Shown: positions 36,061-36,926 of the stretch, one piece after another
Numbering within the stretch: position 1 is the first letter of the stretch
Layout of the letters: the number at the start of each line of letters is the position of its first letter
DNA from: a virus
Length of the DNA: 36,926 nt
Direction: 5' to 3' (one strand)
Virus record (IMG/VR): IMGVR_UViG_3300042562_001006
Span: 1 to 36,926 of that record
Translations under genes and position numbers: made by a program
The notes under the pieces: model-generated
Told to the model about the DNA's origin: nothing
Databases searched by the model: none
Seen by the model: only the letters and a program-made list of their open reading frames with translations

Positions 36061-36332
36061 AGCGGAAAGGTTGAAAAGTCAGGTTTGAGGCGGTTGGAAA
36101 TGCCCGGATATTTTACGGGGTCGAGCTGGTGCATCCTCCGCATCACAGCCCGCATCAAAGTCATGACCGGTATACCGCCGTCTGATCCAGATGCGCGGGT
36201 TTCGGACTCACCGCCGCCGGATGTGCTAATCACGATGGTACCTTGGCCTTCGGTCAGCGCCGAAAGACACTGATCATAAAGCGTCTCGCAAAATTGCAGC
36301 GACGCATAGCGTAAAATTGAAGGGCCACCCAT
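36057..36332 (-). CDS. Head-joining protein candidate (gpW position), 91 aa
   Basis: MGGPSILRYASLQFCETLYD leads to a Ser/Gly segment (STSGGGESETRASGS) and VMTLMRAVMRRMHQLDPVKYP. It sits between large terminase and portal, exactly where gpW-like joining proteins lie, and it has their short helical form. The 211-residue upstream frame is a terminase shadow. The ATG is 14 bases after a TTGACA that overlaps the terminase stop. Confidence 0.55.
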   Translation of the reverse strand: MGGPSILRYASLQFCETLYDQCLSALTEGQGTIVISTSGGGESETRASGSDGGIPVMTLMRAVMRRMHQLDPVKYPGISNRLKPDFSTFPL

Positions 36333-36348
36333 AAAGTCACTCTGTCTG

Positions 36349-36926
36349 TCAAGCGTTGACAGCCTCCACGTCGTTTGTGATGATTTCGGCCTGTCCGATG
36401 ATCTTTTCGATGCAAGCGGCCAGAACCTGCATGGCTTCGGCATCGAACGAGTGGTTCTCGCCCAGCTTTTTAAAGAAAGTCTTGTTCTTGCCAGTCCGTT
36501 TGTCCTTCTCCGTGACAAAGACCTCGTTCTGAATCTCTTTAAAGTACCACTTCGGCGCATTGTGCGCGATCTGCCACGATGCCCCCTGGCCTGCGCGCAG
36601 ACGATGCAACACCAGCTTGATGTAGTCGCTGCTCCAGACAATACGGTCGCACAAGTCAGCCTGTCGAGCGTTGCGCACCTTGGATCGTGCAAGCCCTACG
36701 CCCGAATCGACGTGCTGGATCTGCGAATAAGGACGTTTGACCGACCGGCTCCGGCCTGTCCGCTTGTCCAGCAATGTCCACGTGAAGAACTGCGCCTTGT
36801 CGCCCTTGAGCGCGATCCAATTATTGGCTGCGCATTGCCGATAGACCTCACCCTGGTACCGCTCGAAACCGCAATCAACAAACACGCGCCGGTCGGTGAT
36901 CTCTAATCTCTTCTGCAAGTCAGCCA
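36349..36926 (-). CDS. terL: Terminase large subunit, nuclease half (5' end beyond window)
   Basis: 192 visible residues with no start inside the window. RRVFVDCGFERYQGEVYRQC (VFVD acid), WIALKGDKAQFF and NHSFDAEAMQVL (Asp) match the RNase-H-like nuclease domain of GpA-type large terminases, which cuts concatemers during packaging. The ATPase domain would lie past 36926. The codon register at 36926 is such that the frame joins the resolvase frame at base 1 without a stop. Confidence 0.8.
   Translation of the reverse strand, partial: ADLQKRLEITDRRVFVDCGFERYQGEVYRQCAANNWIALKGDKAQFFTWTLLDKRTGRSRSVKRPYSQIQHVDSGVGLARSKVRNARQADLCDRIVWSSDYIKLVLHRLRAGQGASWQIAHNAPKWYFKEIQNEVFVTEKDKRTGKNKTFFKKLGENHSFDAEAMQVLAACIEKIIGQAEIITNDVEAVNA

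Noticed and set aside
36057-36692. 211-residue ORF overlapping the terminase
   Set aside because: Only its last 91 codons (from 36332) lie outside the terminase; the rest is a shadow rich in Ser/Arg.
1-36926. Diversity-generating retroelement or reverse transcriptase driving tail variation
   Set aside because: No reverse transcriptase-like gene (YxDD motif) and no template/variable repeat pair was seen near the tail genes.

Overview
The window is most of the genome of a tailed dsDNA phage or closely related prophage, almost certainly a siphovirus. The evidence is a lambda-type portal, a prohead protease, an HK97-fold major capsid protein, a G/GT tail-chaperone frameshift, a 589-residue tape measure, and a lysis cassette. 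No integrase, repressor/integrase lysogeny module or flanking host DNA is visible. Both edges cut genes of the same leftward operon: a RuvC-like resolvase at the left edge and the nuclease half of the large terminase at the right edge. The window is therefore probably a nearly complete, circularly permuted genome opened inside its packaging genes. The host is inferred to be a member of Verrucomicrobiota. The glycerophosphodiester phosphodiesterase in the tail module carries a C-terminal 'DPDSDGFTNFEE..GGNP' segment of the kind found on exported proteins of that phylum, and genes mostly lack Shine-Dalgarno sites and have C/A-rich leaders. This host call is an inference, not a demonstration.

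Layout. (1) 1-801, minus: HTH protein and RuvC-like resolvase, reading out of the left edge toward the terminase. (2) 802-1267: a control region with twin 21-bp dyads, TACTTTTCC repeats and divergent promoters. (3) 1268-3011, plus: an early operon of small proteins led by a Cro-like HTH protein. It is served by three near-identical promoters whose -10 boxes end only 6-9 bases before the ATG, and it is closed by a strong terminator at 3043-3075. (4) 3046-4552: two minus-strand small genes and one plus-strand AT-rich gene of unknown function, around a 13-bp inverted-repeat operator. (5) 4553-14955, minus: the replication, recombination and nucleotide operon. Read in transcription order it runs from an RHH protein through a cluster of small genes, an RNA ligase and a DHFR fusion to a Sak4-like ATPase, DUF2800 nuclease, DUF669 SSB, SF2 helicase and primase-helicase. 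Most junctions are ATGA overlaps, and the operon starts at a near-leaderless promoter of the same family. (6) 15012-36926, minus: the late operon. In transcription order it reads terminase, connector, portal, protease, capsid, neck/tail, tail chaperones, tape measure, triplicated glycine-rich tail proteins, two paralogous tail proteins, a tRNA-like element, a lysis cluster, tail fibres with the phosphodiesterase, and a terminator at 15012-15047.

Working together. The early plus-strand HTH gene and the two operator regions (around 900-1150 and 3749-3813, which share an ACTACTTTT core) look like the regulatory switch. The leftward middle operon replicates and recombines the DNA through PrimPol/helicase, SSB, nuclease and annealing ATPase. 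The late operon, probably fired from the 890-918 promoter through the HTH/RuvC genes, builds the head and tail and lyses the cell. The least familiar parts are the tail-tip module (three glycine-rich paralogs, no recognisable gpJ-like hub), the tail-associated phosphodiesterase chimera, the run of unrecognised small genes at 11-15 kb, and the recurrent non-standard initiation signals.
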